Origin: Sphingomonas sp. A2-49
GTDB taxonomy: Bacteria; Pseudomonadota; Alphaproteobacteria; Sphingomonadales; Sphingomonadaceae
Assembly (NCBI RefSeq): GCF_025548555.1
Contig: NZ_JAJLPA010000009.1
Location: 53,398 to 117,397, forward strand
Reading direction: 5' to 3'
DNA: 64,000 nt
Position numbers and translations under genes: made by a program
The notes under the pieces: generated by a model
What the model saw: the letters and a program-made list of their open reading frames with translations, nothing else
Told to the model about the DNA's origin: nothing
Databases searched by the model: none
Shown here: piece after piece, positions 24,109 to 33,827 of the stretch
Layout of the letters: each line of letters starts with the position of its first letter
Numbering within the stretch: position 1 is the first letter of the stretch

Positions 24109-25629
24109 GTGCCGCAGCAAGCAACATCATCTTCGCCGGCCTCGACCGGTGTCGTCGGGCTCGACACCGTTCTGGGCGGCGGCGTCACGCCCGAACGGCT
24201 GTATCTGGTCGAGGGGACGCCGGGCACCGGCAAGACGACGCTCGGGCTGGGCTTCCTGCTGGCGGGGGTCGCGCTGCGCGAGGTCGGCCTGTACGTCACG
24301 CTGGCGGAGACCGAGGTCGAGTTGCGCGCGGTCGCGGCGACGCACGGCTGGTCGCTCGATCCGATCACGATCTTCGAGATGGTGCCCGCCGACGGCCTGT
24401 CGGACGAGCACGAGCAGACGCTGCTGCATCCCAGCGAGGTCGAGCTCGGCGAGACGGTGCGTGCGATCATGGCGCGCGTCGACGAGCTGCGCCCGGCGCG
24501 GGTGGTGATCGACAGCCTGTCCGAACTGCGGCTGCTGGCGCAGAACCCGGTGCGGTACCGGCGCCAGATCCTGGCGCTGAAGCATTTCTTCGCGACGCGG
24601 CACTGCACCGTACTGGTGCTCGACGACAAGAGCGCGTCCGGCGGCGACCTGCAATTGCACAGCATCGCGCATGGCGTGCTGTCGCTGGAACAGACGCTGT
24701 CGGGCTTCGGCGCACAGCGGCGACGGCTGCACGTCGTCAAGATGCGCGGCATGCGCTACAGCGGCGGCTATCACGATTTCGAGATCGAGCGCGGCGGACT
24801 GAACGTCTTTCCGCGGCTGGTCGCGGCGGAGCATGGCGTAGTGCCGGAGATGCCGTTCGTCTCGACCGGCCTCGCGGGCTTCGACGCGTTGCTCGGCGGC
24901 GGACTGGTGCCGGGCACCGCGACGCTGCTGACCGGTCCGGCCGGCGTCGGCAAGACCACCGCGACGGTCCAGTGCATGACGGCGGCGCTGCGTCGCGGCG
25001 AGCATGTCGCCTATTTCCTGTTCGACGAACGCGCGCCCACATTGCTGTCGCGGTCGCGGGCGCTGGGAATGGACCTGCAACCCTATATCGACACGGGGCA
25101 GCTCAACCTGCGCGCGATCGACCCCGCCGAACTGTCGCCCGGCGAATTCGCCGCCACCGTCCGCGCGTCGGTGGAAAAGGATGCGGCGCGGATGATCGCG
25201 ATCGACAGCCTGAACGCCTATCTGCAATCCATGCCGAGCGAGCAGTTCCTCGTGCTGCAGATGCATGAGATGCTGACCTACCTGGGCCAGCGCGGCGTGG
25301 TGACGATGCTGATCCTGGGGATGCATGGCATCATGGGGGACGTCCGCGCCGACGTCGACCTCAGCTACCTCGCCGATACCGCGGTGCAGCTGCGCTATTT
25401 CGAGGCGTTCGGCGCGGTGCGACAGGCGATATCGGTCATCAAGACGCGGACCGCGCAGCACGAGCGGACGATCCGCGAATTCAGCGTCGGCCCCGGCGGG
25501 ATCATGCTCGGCGAACCGCTCCAGCATTTCCAGGGGATCCTGACCGGCGTTCCGACCTTCTCGGGCGAGGGCAAGACGCTCCTCGCCGCCACCGCGGGAC
25601 AGGACGACCCCGGGACGCCGCACGCCTGA
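24109..25629 (+). CDS. KaiC-like dual-domain ATPase
   Basis: 506 residues from GTG 24109 (AGGA upstream). Two RecA/KaiC domains in tandem. Domain 1 has Walker A GTPGTGKTTLGLGF near residue 36 and RVVIDSLSELR. Domain 2 has Walker A GPAGVGKTTATVQ near 275 and MIAIDSLNAYLQ. Each starts with the KaiC pattern TG(V/L)xGxDxxLGGG. No KaiA or KaiB lies nearby, and the gene shares one base (TGATG) with a hybrid histidine kinase. This pairing of a KaiC homologue with a sensor kinase is seen outside cyanobacteria and suggests stress or time-dependent signalling. Phosphosites of clock KaiC are not checked. Confidence 0.88.
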   Translation: MPQQATSSSPASTGVVGLDTVLGGGVTPERLYLVEGTPGTGKTTLGLGFLLAGVALREVGLYVTLAETEVELRAVAATHGWSLDPITIFEMVPADGLSDEHEQTLLHPSEVELGETVRAIMARVDELRPARVVIDSLSELRLLAQNPVRYRRQILALKHFFATRHCTVLVLDDKSASGGDLQLHSIAHGVLSLEQTLSGFGAQRRRLHVVKMRGMRYSGGYHDFEIERGGLNVFPRLVAAEHGVVPEMPFVSTGLAGFDALLGGGLVPGTATLLTGPAGVGKTTATVQCMTAALRRGEHVAYFLFDERAPTLLSRSRALGMDLQPYIDTGQLNLRAIDPAELSPGEFAATVRASVEKDAARMIAIDSLNAYLQSMPSEQFLVLQMHEMLTYLGQRGVVTMLILGMHGIMGDVRADVDLSYLADTAVQLRYFEAFGAVRQAISVIKTRTAQHERTIREFSVGPGGIMLGEPLQHFQGILTGVPTFSGEGKTLLAATAGQDDPGTPHA

Positions 25630-27608
25630 TGGACGAACGCGTCCTGATCCTCGCGCCCCGCGGCCGCGACGCCAGCGTCGCCGCCGACCTGCTGCAACGT
25701 GGCGGCCTGATCGCGACAGTCGTCGCCGACCTCGATGCGCTGGTCGCCGGCGTGTGCGAAGGTGCCGCCACCGTCCTCATCACCGAAGAGGCGCTGGCGG
25801 CGTCCGACCGGACCGCCCTGGCAGACTGGATCGCGACGCAGCCGACCTGGTCCGACCTGCCCTTCGTCGTGCTGGCGAACGGCACGCGGGCACCGCGGTC
25901 GGAAAAGGCGGCGGAACGGATCGCCGACCTCGGCAACGTCGTGCTGCTGGAACGGCCGCTGCATGCCGAGGCGATGCTCGGCGCGGTGCGGTCCGCGATC
26001 AAGGCGCGCCGCCGGCAATATGAGGTCCGCTCCGCCGCGGCGACGCTGGAAACCGCGGTGCGGCAACGTACCGCGGAGCTCGAGGCGGCGCGCTCCAGCC
26101 TCGAATTCGCGCTCGATGCGGCGGGCATGGGCAGCTGGGACCTCGATCTGGCGACGGGCGAGATCGGCCGGAGCATGCGCCACGACGAGATCTTCGGCTA
26201 TGCCGAACCGCAGCCCGACTGGTCGATCGCGCGCCTGCTGACCCATGTCGAGCCGGCCGAGCGGGCGCGGATCGCGGCGGCGTTCGACGAGGCGCCGGCG
26301 ACGGGCACGCTCGACATCGAATGTGCGATCCGCGGCGCCGACGGCAGCCGCCGCTGGATCACCAAGAAGGGCCGGATCCGCAACGATGCCGAGGGCCGGC
26401 CGGTGCGCCTGACCGGCGTGGTGACCGACGTCACCACCCGCAAGGAGGCCGACGCGCAACTCGCGCAGGCGCAGAAGATGGATGCGATCGGCCAGCTGAC
26501 CGGGGGCGTCGCGCACGATTTCAACAATCTGCTAACGCCGATCGTCGGCAGCCTCGACCTGCTGCGGCGGCGGCACAAGGACGACGAGCGGACGCAGCGG
26601 ATGGTCGGCGGGGCGTTGCAGGCCGCCGAGCGCGCCGCGACATTGACCCAGCGGCTGCTCGCCTTCGCGCGCCGTCAGGCGCTCCAGCCGCGCCCCGTCG
26701 ACATCGGCGCGCTGATCGACGGCATCGTCGACCTGATCCGCCGCTCGCTCGGCCCCACCATCCGGACGGCGCTGGAAATTCCGTCCGGACTGCCGTCGGC
26801 GATGGTCGACCCCAACCAGCTCGAACTGGCGCTGCTCAACCTCGCGATCAATGCGCGCGACGCGATGCCGGGCGGCGGCACGCTGACCATCACGGTATCG
26901 AACGCGACGGTCGAACCGCGCAACGCGCTGGAACTGGCGCCGGGCGACTATGTCCGGATCCTGGCGAGCGACACCGGGATCGGCATGGACAAGGCGACGC
27001 TGGCGCGCGCGACCGAACCGTTCTTCTCGACCAAGGGCGTCGGCAAGGGCACCGGCCTCGGCCTGTCGATGATCCACGGCCTTGCCGCGCAATCGGGGGG
27101 CACGCTGACGCTGGCCAGCGAGTCCGGGCGGGGCACCAGCATCGCGCTGTGGCTGCCGGCGACCGCGGAACGGCCCGCCGCCGCCGCCGATCGCCCCGCG
27201 GAGCCGTTGCCCGCGCGTCGCGCCGCGCGGGTGCTGCTGGTCGACGACGAGGATATCGTGCGCAACGCCACGGCCGAGATGCTGCGCGACATCGGCTATC
27301 ACGTCGTCGAGGTGCCGTCGGGCAGCCAGGCGCTGGCCGCGGTGCGGGCGGGCGCGGAGATCGATGTCGTCGTCACCGACTATATGATGCCCGGGATGAG
27401 CGGTGCCGCGCTGATCGCGGAATTGCGCGGCCTCGAACGACGGCTGCCGGCGCTGCTCATCACCGGCTATGCGTCGACCGGCGACGACGTGCCCGACGAC
27501 GTGCCGCGGCTGTCCAAGCCGTTTCGACAGGTGGACCTCGCCGCCAAGGTCGACGAGCTGTTGTACCGGCCGGACCGCGGACCCGGGCGGCTGCGCGTCG
27601 TCGCCTGA
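25629..27608 (+). CDS. hybrid sensor histidine kinase, coupled to KaiC-like gene
   Basis: 659 residues. Residues 1-125 form a receiver-like fold without the phospho-Asp (LITEEAL at that place), so a pseudo-receiver. A coiled region follows, then PAS (about 150-280, GMGSWDLDLATGEI). The HisKA H-box is GGVAHDFNNLLTPI near 300. HATPase motifs are LALLNLAINARDAMP (N-box) and GTGLGLSMIHG. The C-terminal REC has LLVDDEDIVR, VVTDYMMPGM (Asp) and RLSKPF (Lys). It overlaps the KaiC-like gene by one base. Cytosolic. Confidence 0.93.
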   Translation: MDERVLILAPRGRDASVAADLLQRGGLIATVVADLDALVAGVCEGAATVLITEEALAASDRTALADWIATQPTWSDLPFVVLANGTRAPRSEKAAERIADLGNVVLLERPLHAEAMLGAVRSAIKARRRQYEVRSAAATLETAVRQRTAELEAARSSLEFALDAAGMGSWDLDLATGEIGRSMRHDEIFGYAEPQPDWSIARLLTHVEPAERARIAAAFDEAPATGTLDIECAIRGADGSRRWITKKGRIRNDAEGRPVRLTGVVTDVTTRKEADAQLAQAQKMDAIGQLTGGVAHDFNNLLTPIVGSLDLLRRRHKDDERTQRMVGGALQAAERAATLTQRLLAFARRQALQPRPVDIGALIDGIVDLIRRSLGPTIRTALEIPSGLPSAMVDPNQLELALLNLAINARDAMPGGGTLTITVSNATVEPRNALELAPGDYVRILASDTGIGMDKATLARATEPFFSTKGVGKGTGLGLSMIHGLAAQSGGTLTLASESGRGTSIALWLPATAERPAAAADRPAEPLPARRAARVLLVDDEDIVRNATAEMLRDIGYHVVEVPSGSQALAAVRAGAEIDVVVTDYMMPGMSGAALIAELRGLERRLPALLITGYASTGDDVPDDVPRLSKPFRQVDLAAKVDELLYRPDRGPGRLRVVA

Positions 27609-27810
27609 CCGGTCACCCCCGCCGCATCAGAAGCCGGTGCGGATCACCCGCCACCATCGCCGGATACGCGCCGCGATCGTCTCGCGCCGCGGCTCGGCCG
27701 GCGGGCGCGGCGGTGGCGTTGGCCTGCGGTTGCGGCCCGGTGTGGAGCGTCTCGCCATGGCCCCCCATCGCAGACCGCGGGTGGCCCCGCGATGAACCCC
27801 GCGCCCGGCG

Positions 27811-28812
27811 TCAGGCGGACATGAACGCCGCCAGCTCGTAGAAGGCGGCGCCGATCAGCCCCGCCGCGGGCAGCGTGACGACCCAGGCGACGACGATGCG
27901 GCTGGCGATGTTCCAGCGCACCGCGCTCAGCCGGCGGGCGGAGCCGACACCGACGATCGCGCCGGTGATCGTATGCGTCGACGACACGGGAATACCGCCC
28001 ATCGTCGCCATGAACAACGTGATCGCCCCGCCGGTTTCGGCGCAGAAGCCCTGCGCCGGGGTCAGCCGCGTGATCTTCGATCCCATCGTGTGGACGATCT
28101 TCCATCCGCCCGACATCGTGCCCAGCGCCATCGCCGCCTGGCACGACAGCACCACCCAGAAGGGGACGTGGAACTCGCCGCCCAGCATGCCCTGCGAATA
28201 GAGCAGGACGGTGATGATCCCCATCGTCTTCTGTGCGTCGTTGCCGCCATGGCCGAGGCTGTACAGCGCGGCCGACACCAGCTGCAATTTGCGGAAGCGC
28301 TTGTCGACGCCCATCGGCGTCAGCTTGAGCGAGCTCCACGCGACGACCAGCACCAATAGCAGCGCGAGGACCAGCCCGACCGTCGGCGACAGGAAGATCG
28401 CCGCCACCGTCTTGCCGACCCCGACCCAGACGACGCTGGAGAATCCCGCCTTGGAGATGCCGGCACCGAGCAGTCCGCCGATCAGCGCGTGGCTGGAGCT
28501 GGACGGGATGCCGTAGCGCCAGGTGATGACGTTCCACACGATCGCGCCCATCAGCGCGCCGAAGATCACCTGCGGATCGATGATCTGCGCATCGACGATG
28601 CCCTTGCCCACGGTCTGCGCGACATGGAGCCCGAACACCGCGAATGCGATGAAGTTGAAGAAGGCGGCCCACAGCACCGCGTGATGCGGCTTGAGGACGC
28701 GCGTCGAGACCACCGTCGCGATCGAATTGGCGGCGTCGTGCAGGCCGTTCAGGAAATCGAACAGCAGCGCCACGCCGATCAGGGCGACCAGCAGCGTGAA
28801 GGAGATGGTCAT
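27811..28812 (-). CDS. pit: inorganic phosphate transporter, Pit family
   Basis: 333 residues, highly hydrophobic. Pit family repeats occur twice: DFLNGLHDAANSIATVV near the N-terminus and SLGHGGNDAQKTMGI in the middle, with GIPSSSSHALIGGLLGAG and GIPVSSTHTITGAIVGVG in the two halves. Pit carriers move metal-phosphate with protons across the inner membrane at low affinity. It starts 3 bp after the DUF47 gene. Members of this pair commonly work together, DUF47 acting as a PhoU-like regulator. Confidence 0.95.
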   Translation of the reverse strand: MTISFTLLVALIGVALLFDFLNGLHDAANSIATVVSTRVLKPHHAVLWAAFFNFIAFAVFGLHVAQTVGKGIVDAQIIDPQVIFGALMGAIVWNVITWRYGIPSSSSHALIGGLLGAGISKAGFSSVVWVGVGKTVAAIFLSPTVGLVLALLLVLVVAWSSLKLTPMGVDKRFRKLQLVSAALYSLGHGGNDAQKTMGIITVLLYSQGMLGGEFHVPFWVVLSCQAAMALGTMSGGWKIVHTMGSKITRLTPAQGFCAETGGAITLFMATMGGIPVSSTHTITGAIVGVGSARRLSAVRWNIASRIVVAWVVTLPAAGLIGAAFYELAAFMSA

Positions 28813-28815
28813 GGT

Positions 28816-29460
28816 CTAGGCGTGATCGATCACGAGACCCTGGATCTCGTTGGCGATGTCCTCGAACCGGTCGGCGATGCGTTCCAGATGGCTGTAGATC
28901 TCGCGCTCGACGATGAACTTCATCGGCTGGTCGTTGCCGCAGGCCTTGAACAGCGCCCTGAGGCCGGTGGCATGGAATTCGTCCGCCTCGCCCTCCAGCT
29001 GGACCAGCCGCGCGGTCAGTTCGTGCAGGCGGCCGGCGTTCGCGTCGAGCTTGCGCAGCAGCGGGATCGCCTCCGCGGTGACGCGCGCCGCCTCGACCAC
29101 CAGCTGCACCATGTCGCGCATCGCGGGCGCGAACTCGGTCACCTCGTACAGCGCGATGGTCGTCGCGGTCTGGTTCATCTGGTCGATCGAATCGTCCATC
29201 ACCCCGATCAGGTCGGTGATCGCCGAGCGGTCGAACGGCGTGACGAAGACGCGGCGCACGTCCTGGAGGACCGCGCGGGTGATATCGTCGGCCTCATGCT
29301 CGCGATCGACGATCTCGGCGATATGCTGCGCGATCGCGCCGTCGCCGCTGAACAGCTTCTGCAAGGCGTCGGCGCCCGCGACCAGCGTGGCGGCATGCGC
29401 CTCGAACTGATCGAAGAAACGACCTTGCTTCGGCATCAGCGCCTGGAACCAGGCAACCAT
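28816..29460 (-). CDS. DUF47 (PhoU-like) protein
   Basis: 214 residues from ATG 29460, starting MVAWFQALMPKQGRFFDQFE. All-helical PhoU-like fold: DREHEADDITRAVLQDVRRV then TPFDRSAITDLIGVMDDSID, as in DUF47 (E-x-x-x-D, DR(S/E)DI...D-x-I). It is the first gene of a two-gene unit with pit. It is thought to regulate Pit transport or bind metals. The frame runs to 29784, but that part is non-homologous and lacks a start. Confidence 0.93.
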   Translation of the reverse strand: MVAWFQALMPKQGRFFDQFEAHAATLVAGADALQKLFSGDGAIAQHIAEIVDREHEADDITRAVLQDVRRVFVTPFDRSAITDLIGVMDDSIDQMNQTATTIALYEVTEFAPAMRDMVQLVVEAARVTAEAIPLLRKLDANAGRLHELTARLVQLEGEADEFHATGLRALFKACGNDQPMKFIVEREIYSHLERIADRFEDIANEIQGLVIDHA

Positions 29461-29707
29461 AAGAGACCTTTCGATAATGGCGCGGCGCGCATGGGGCCCG
29501 GCGGACCGGCGTGCAAGCCGATTCTGCCGGTAGCGCCGTACCGGGACGGATCGGAGGCGCCGGGGTTGGCGCCGCGATCCGGGAAGACGATGGCGGACAC
29601 GCATGACGATAGCATGACTCAGGGGCGAAACGACATCGCCGAATGCAACCGGCGGCGGCGCCCCCGCACGGGTCGACAGCGGCGCGCGGGCAGGGCAGGG
29701 GAGGTGC

Positions 29708-30268
29708 ATGTCGTTCGTCCAGATGCTGCGTGCCGCCACCGCCGTCGACCACCAGCGCGTGGACGACCGCTTCGGTGGATTCACGCTGGACGATGCCGAC
29801 GATTACCGCCGATTCCTGCTGGCGCACGGCCGCGCGTTGCCCGCGGTCGAGGCGGTGTTGGCGCAGGCCGGCGACGAGGAGGCATTGCCCTCGTGGCGGC
29901 CGCGGACGGCGCTGCTCGCCGCGGATCTGGCGGCATTGGGGCAGCCGCTGCCGGTGCCGCTCGCATTCGAGGCGCGGGGGCCGGCGCGCTGGGGTGCGCT
30001 CTACGTGATCGAGGGGTCGCGGCTCGGCGGACAGCTGCTCGCGCGCGCGGTGCCGGCCGGCCTGCCCGCCAGCTATCTGGCGGCGCGGCACGCGGCGGGG
30101 GAGTGGCGGGCGCTGCTCGCCGCGCTCGATGTGCGGGCCGCGGCGGGCGGGGCGGAGTGGGCGGCGGCGGCGCTGGCGGGCGCGCAGGCGACCTTCGCGC
30201 TCTACGGCCGTGCCGCGGATCAGGACGCGATGGCGACCCGGTCCTTGCCGTCGCGTTTGGCCGAATAG
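29708..30268 (+). CDS. bphO: heme oxygenase-like protein (biliverdin supply, BphO-like)
   Basis: 186 residues from ATG 29708 (GGGGAGG upstream). LRAATAVDHQRVDDRFGGF gives a proximal His (near residue 15) at the usual place for bacterial heme oxygenases. GALYVIEGSRLGGQLLAR is the distal-helix motif (Gly-rich, G-S-x-L-G-G). It opens heme to biliverdin, the chromophore of the phytochrome about 1.2 kb away. Its 3' end overlaps the GGDEF gene on the other strand by 49 bp. Helical throughout, normal length. Confidence 0.85.
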   Translation: MSFVQMLRAATAVDHQRVDDRFGGFTLDDADDYRRFLLAHGRALPAVEAVLAQAGDEEALPSWRPRTALLAADLAALGQPLPVPLAFEARGPARWGALYVIEGSRLGGQLLARAVPAGLPASYLAARHAAGEWRALLAALDVRAAAGGAEWAAAALAGAQATFALYGRAADQDAMATRSLPSRLAE

Positions 30269-31305
30269 AGCGCGGCGTCGGCCTGACGCATCGCCGCCGC
30301 CGGATCGCCGCCCAGCACCGCGACGCCGGCGGAAAAGGTGAGGCGCCCGATGCCTTCGCCCGATGCCTGATTGACCAGCGTGCGCCGTGCGAGCGTGGCG
30401 CGCACGTCGTCGAGCAGCGCGCGGGCATGGTCGGGCGCGCTATCCTCGAACAGGCAGGCGAATTCCTCGCCGCCGTGGCGTGCCACCAGAACCCCGACGC
30501 CGAGTTCGGCGGTGAGGTGGCGCGCGATCAGCTTCAGCACCCGATCGCCGGTGTCGTGGCCGTGGCGGTCGTTGATCGCCTTGAAATCGTCGATGTCGCA
30601 CAGCGCGACGCTATGCGGAGGGTCGTCGGCTGCCACCGCCAGCGCCTGCAACCGCGTATCGAAGCAGCGACGGTTGGGCAGGCCGGTGAGGTGGTCCTCC
30701 GACGCAGCGCGTTGCGCCGCCTGCAAATGCCCACGCAGGCGTTCGGTTTCGCCATGCGTCTGTTGCAGGCGGTCGGCGAGTTGCTGCGCCCGGGCGATGG
30801 CCGCGGAGGTCAGCGACAGCAGCCGCTCGACGGTGCCCCCCGGATCGCGCGCGGCGGCGTCGACCTCGGCGGTGAGTGCGCTTTCATAGTCGCGCACCGA
30901 CGTATGGCTCTGGCGAAAGGCGAGTTCCGATTCGGCGAGCCGCGCCGCCAGCGCGTCGGCGAGCCGGGCGATGCGATCGGGATGGAGCGCATCGCCCGGC
31001 CGCACCGCGGCGAAGGCTTCGAGGTCGGACGCGGTGATGCCATCGTGCCGTGCGAGATGGTCGTCGATCGCTCGCGACAGGCCGACGTCCTCGCCCAGCA
31101 GATGGGCGCGGACGATGCGGAAATGATCGGGTGTCGGTGACAGATCGTGGGCGTCGAGGAACGCGCCGACATCCCCATAGAGGCGGCGGTCGGCGTCGCG
31201 GCGCGCGACGGTCGCGGGGGCGTCGGACGGGCGATGGAGCCACGACGACAGCCGGCCGATCCGCGACGCGCGCGGCGGGCCGGCGGAGGGCAAGGCGGCG
31301 GTCAA
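30220..31305 (-). CDS. GGDEF diguanylate cyclase
   Basis: The frame is open to a TTG at 31401. The likely start is TTG 31305 or nearby, since no ATG or GTG is in frame. From 31305 the product is 361 residues. About 215 residues of helical sensor sequence (DADRRLYGDVGAFLDAHDLS, SVRDYESALTAEVDAAARD) precede a GGDEF domain (about residues 215-355): DHLTGLPNRRCFD, CDIDDFKAINDRHGHDTGD and RHGGEEFACLF. GGEEF is an active variant; an I-site RxxD is not obvious. It makes c-di-GMP. It lies downstream of the phytochrome gene on the same strand and may act with it. Confidence 0.88.
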   Translation of the reverse strand: MTAALPSAGPPRASRIGRLSSWLHRPSDAPATVARRDADRRLYGDVGAFLDAHDLSPTPDHFRIVRAHLLGEDVGLSRAIDDHLARHDGITASDLEAFAAVRPGDALHPDRIARLADALAARLAESELAFRQSHTSVRDYESALTAEVDAAARDPGGTVERLLSLTSAAIARAQQLADRLQQTHGETERLRGHLQAAQRAASEDHLTGLPNRRCFDTRLQALAVAADDPPHSVALCDIDDFKAINDRHGHDTGDRVLKLIARHLTAELGVGVLVARHGGEEFACLFEDSAPDHARALLDDVRATLARRTLVNQASGEGIGRLTFSAGVAVLGGDPAAAMRQADAALYSAKRDGKDRVAIAS

Positions 31306-31484
31306 CGCCCGACCGCCGCGGTCGCGAGCGACGCACCGGCAAACCCGGCCACGCCAGTGTTGGAACAGACTTTCATCGCCGACGTCCTGCTGACCGATCA
31401 ACCGGCGACGGGTCTACGCCATGCGCATGAACTATTCGTTAGGCCCGTTCCGGTTGCGTCACGACCGCCGTCACGGCGCGCGGG

Positions 31485-33629
31485 TCATACCTCTGCGATC
31501 GGCACCGTCATGATCGCGCGCAGGCCGGGCTGGTTGTCGCCATATTCGATGTCGCCCGACAGGCGCTGGACCATCGCCTCCATCATCCGGCTGCCGAAGC
31601 CCCGGCCGTGCTCGGCCGCTGCGCCCCGGCCGCGGCCGTCGTCGGCGACGATCAGGCGCAGCTTCGCATTATGCTGTTCGAGCGTGATCGCGATCGGACC
31701 CGCGGCGCCGTCATAGGCATATTTCGTCGCGTTGATGACCAGTTCGGTGAGCACCAGCCCGATGTTCACCGCGCGGTCGGTCGGTACGAGGATCGGCGCG
31801 AGGTCGAGCGTCATGTGCCGGCCCCAGTCCTCGCCGAGCGACGTGCGCATGTCCGCGACGAGTTCGTCGACGTAGCGCGACAGGTCGACGCTTTCGACCT
31901 GGTCGTCGCGATACAGGCGGCGATGCACCAGCGCGACCGCGGCGAGCCTGGCCTGCGCCTCGGCGAGGTGGTCCGCCACGACCGGATTGTCGGCGCTCTT
32001 CGCCTGGAGGCGCAGGAACGAGGCGACGAGCTGGAGGCTGTTCTGGACGCGGTGGTTGACCTCCTTCATCAGAACGTCCTTCTGCGCGAGCAGCGCGTCC
32101 TTTTCGATCAGCGTCCGGCTGAGTTCCCGGTTAAGGATGCGGACCTGAAGATGCTGGCGCGCCTCCTGGAACCGGCGGCGCAGCCGGTGCGCGGCCTCGA
32201 CCTGTTCCAGCGTCCAGTGGCGCGAGCGGCCGCGGACCGTTTCGGTATAGCCGGCGAAGGAAGCGCGCGGCGTCAGCGCCTCTCCCGGCGCGATCCCGAC
32301 CGACTTGTGCGGATTGCCTGCCCATTCGATCTCCTCGATCCGTTCGGCGCGCAGCCAGATCAGCGTCGCGTCCTCCTCGATCAGGGGCAGCGCGAGCATG
32401 CCGCTGGCCAGCGCCGCCTGTGGCGCGGGCACCGGCATCAGCGTCGTCAGCGCCCGCGTCGCCAGCGGCTCGCTGCCGCGCTCGCGGACGAAGCGTGCGA
32501 TCGCGACCAGCGTGGCGGCGTCGGGACAGCGGCCGGTCGCCTCGACGTGATCGCCGGCGACCAGCGCGAACCCGTCGGCATCGAGCATCTCGCGCAGTTC
32601 GTCGCGAACCGACAGCACCGCCTGACGCAGCGGCTCCTCGCTGTTGAGGCGCGGCACGACGCGATCCTCCGCCGCGCGCAGCGCCAGCCGCTCGCGATAG
32701 GCCGCGGCTTCTTCCTTGGCGCGGATCTGCCGGGCGAGGCCGCTGGCCAGCGTCGCCGCGGCGCCCCGGATGTCGGGCGGCAGCAGCCGCGGCTCGCGAT
32801 GGTGGCAGGCGACGAGGCCCCACAACAGCCCGTCCTTGACGATCGAGATCGACGCCGACGCCGCGACGCCCATGTTGCGCAGATACTGGAGGTGGACGGG
32901 CGAAACGTGGCGCAGCGCGACGTCGCTGAGATCGCAGCCGGCGAACCCGGCCGGCCGCAGCGGTGCCGGCGCGTAGTCGATCGTCGGGATCGCGCGCGTG
33001 CGGTTGCGGATGTAGAGCGCACGCGCCTGTTTCGGGATGTCGGATGCGGGGAAATGGTGGTTGAGGAAGCTGCCGAGATCGGGATGGCGATCCTCGGCGA
33101 CGACGCAGCCTGCATCGTCGTCGAGGAAGCGATAGATCATCACCCGGTCGAACCCGGTGAGCGTGCGGAACGCCACCGCGGCGCGCGCATAGAGCGTCGT
33201 CTTGTCGGCCGCGCGTTCGAACCCGCTCGCCACGGCATCGAGCCACGCGAGCGTGGTCGCGGCGGTCATCGGCTCGCCGGCCAGCGGCTCCAGCTCGACG
33301 ATCAGGCGGTCGCCGGCGCGGTGCAGCGTCGCGGTGAAGCGTTCGTCCTTCCCCCGCACCGGCGCGGGCGTGACGGCATTCGGACCGCCGGGCAGGGTGT
33401 TGAGCATATGCCCGACGTCCTGGCCCAGCACGTCGGCCAGCGGGCGCCCGAGCCATTCGTCGGCCAGTCGCGCCTCGAGCTCGCCGGCGCCCGCGATCAC
33501 GCGGTGATCGCCCGACGCGTCCGCGACCAGCATCAGGCCGTGCGGCTGGATCGCGCCGGGAATATGGATCGGCTCGCGGTCGCAAACGGTCAGGTCGAGC
33601 GAGGGCTCGGTATGAATGGGGGTCGCCAT
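31485..33629 (-). CDS. bphP: bacteriophytochrome histidine kinase
   Basis: 714 residues from ATG 33629 (AAGAG upstream); a GTG at 33635 is less likely. DLTVCDREPIHIPGAIQPHG holds the N-terminal Cys that binds biliverdin. The GAF has FPASDIPKQARALYIRN and RHVSPVHLQYLRNMGV. PHY tongue: PRASFAGYTETVRGRS...W. The kinase is HisKA_2/HWE-like with the H-box MKEVNHRVQNSLQLVASFLR, N-box VLTELVINATKYAYDG and GRGFGSRMMEAM. Soluble, red/far-red light sensor. A bphO-like gene lies two genes away. A GGDEF gene follows, so c-di-GMP is a plausible output. Confidence 0.95.
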   Translation of the reverse strand: MATPIHTEPSLDLTVCDREPIHIPGAIQPHGLMLVADASGDHRVIAGAGELEARLADEWLGRPLADVLGQDVGHMLNTLPGGPNAVTPAPVRGKDERFTATLHRAGDRLIVELEPLAGEPMTAATTLAWLDAVASGFERAADKTTLYARAAVAFRTLTGFDRVMIYRFLDDDAGCVVAEDRHPDLGSFLNHHFPASDIPKQARALYIRNRTRAIPTIDYAPAPLRPAGFAGCDLSDVALRHVSPVHLQYLRNMGVAASASISIVKDGLLWGLVACHHREPRLLPPDIRGAAATLASGLARQIRAKEEAAAYRERLALRAAEDRVVPRLNSEEPLRQAVLSVRDELREMLDADGFALVAGDHVEATGRCPDAATLVAIARFVRERGSEPLATRALTTLMPVPAPQAALASGMLALPLIEEDATLIWLRAERIEEIEWAGNPHKSVGIAPGEALTPRASFAGYTETVRGRSRHWTLEQVEAAHRLRRRFQEARQHLQVRILNRELSRTLIEKDALLAQKDVLMKEVNHRVQNSLQLVASFLRLQAKSADNPVVADHLAEAQARLAAVALVHRRLYRDDQVESVDLSRYVDELVADMRTSLGEDWGRHMTLDLAPILVPTDRAVNIGLVLTELVINATKYAYDGAAGPIAITLEQHNAKLRLIVADDGRGRGAAAEHGRGFGSRMMEAMVQRLSGDIEYGDNQPGLRAIMTVPIAEV

Positions 33630-33827
33630 CGTCACTCTTGATACGTGTCCCGGACAGCATGGCCGTCACGCCGGACCAATACAATCCGGGGTGCACTGAT
33701 CTGGATCAATTTGTCGATCCCGTAACGACCGCCCGGGCGCTTTTTGCACGATGACCGGCCCGGCCGGTTGCCCATCCGGCGCGTCGCGCGTTAGCAGCCT
33801 TCACGCGACAACAGCGTTCGGGGGATC

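Noticed and set aside
27627..27758. 43-codon Arg-rich minus-strand ORF before the pit gene end (starting MARRSTPGRNRRP)
   Set aside because: Could be a real small protein, but there is no convincing ribosome spacing and composition is what GC-rich noncoding DNA gives.
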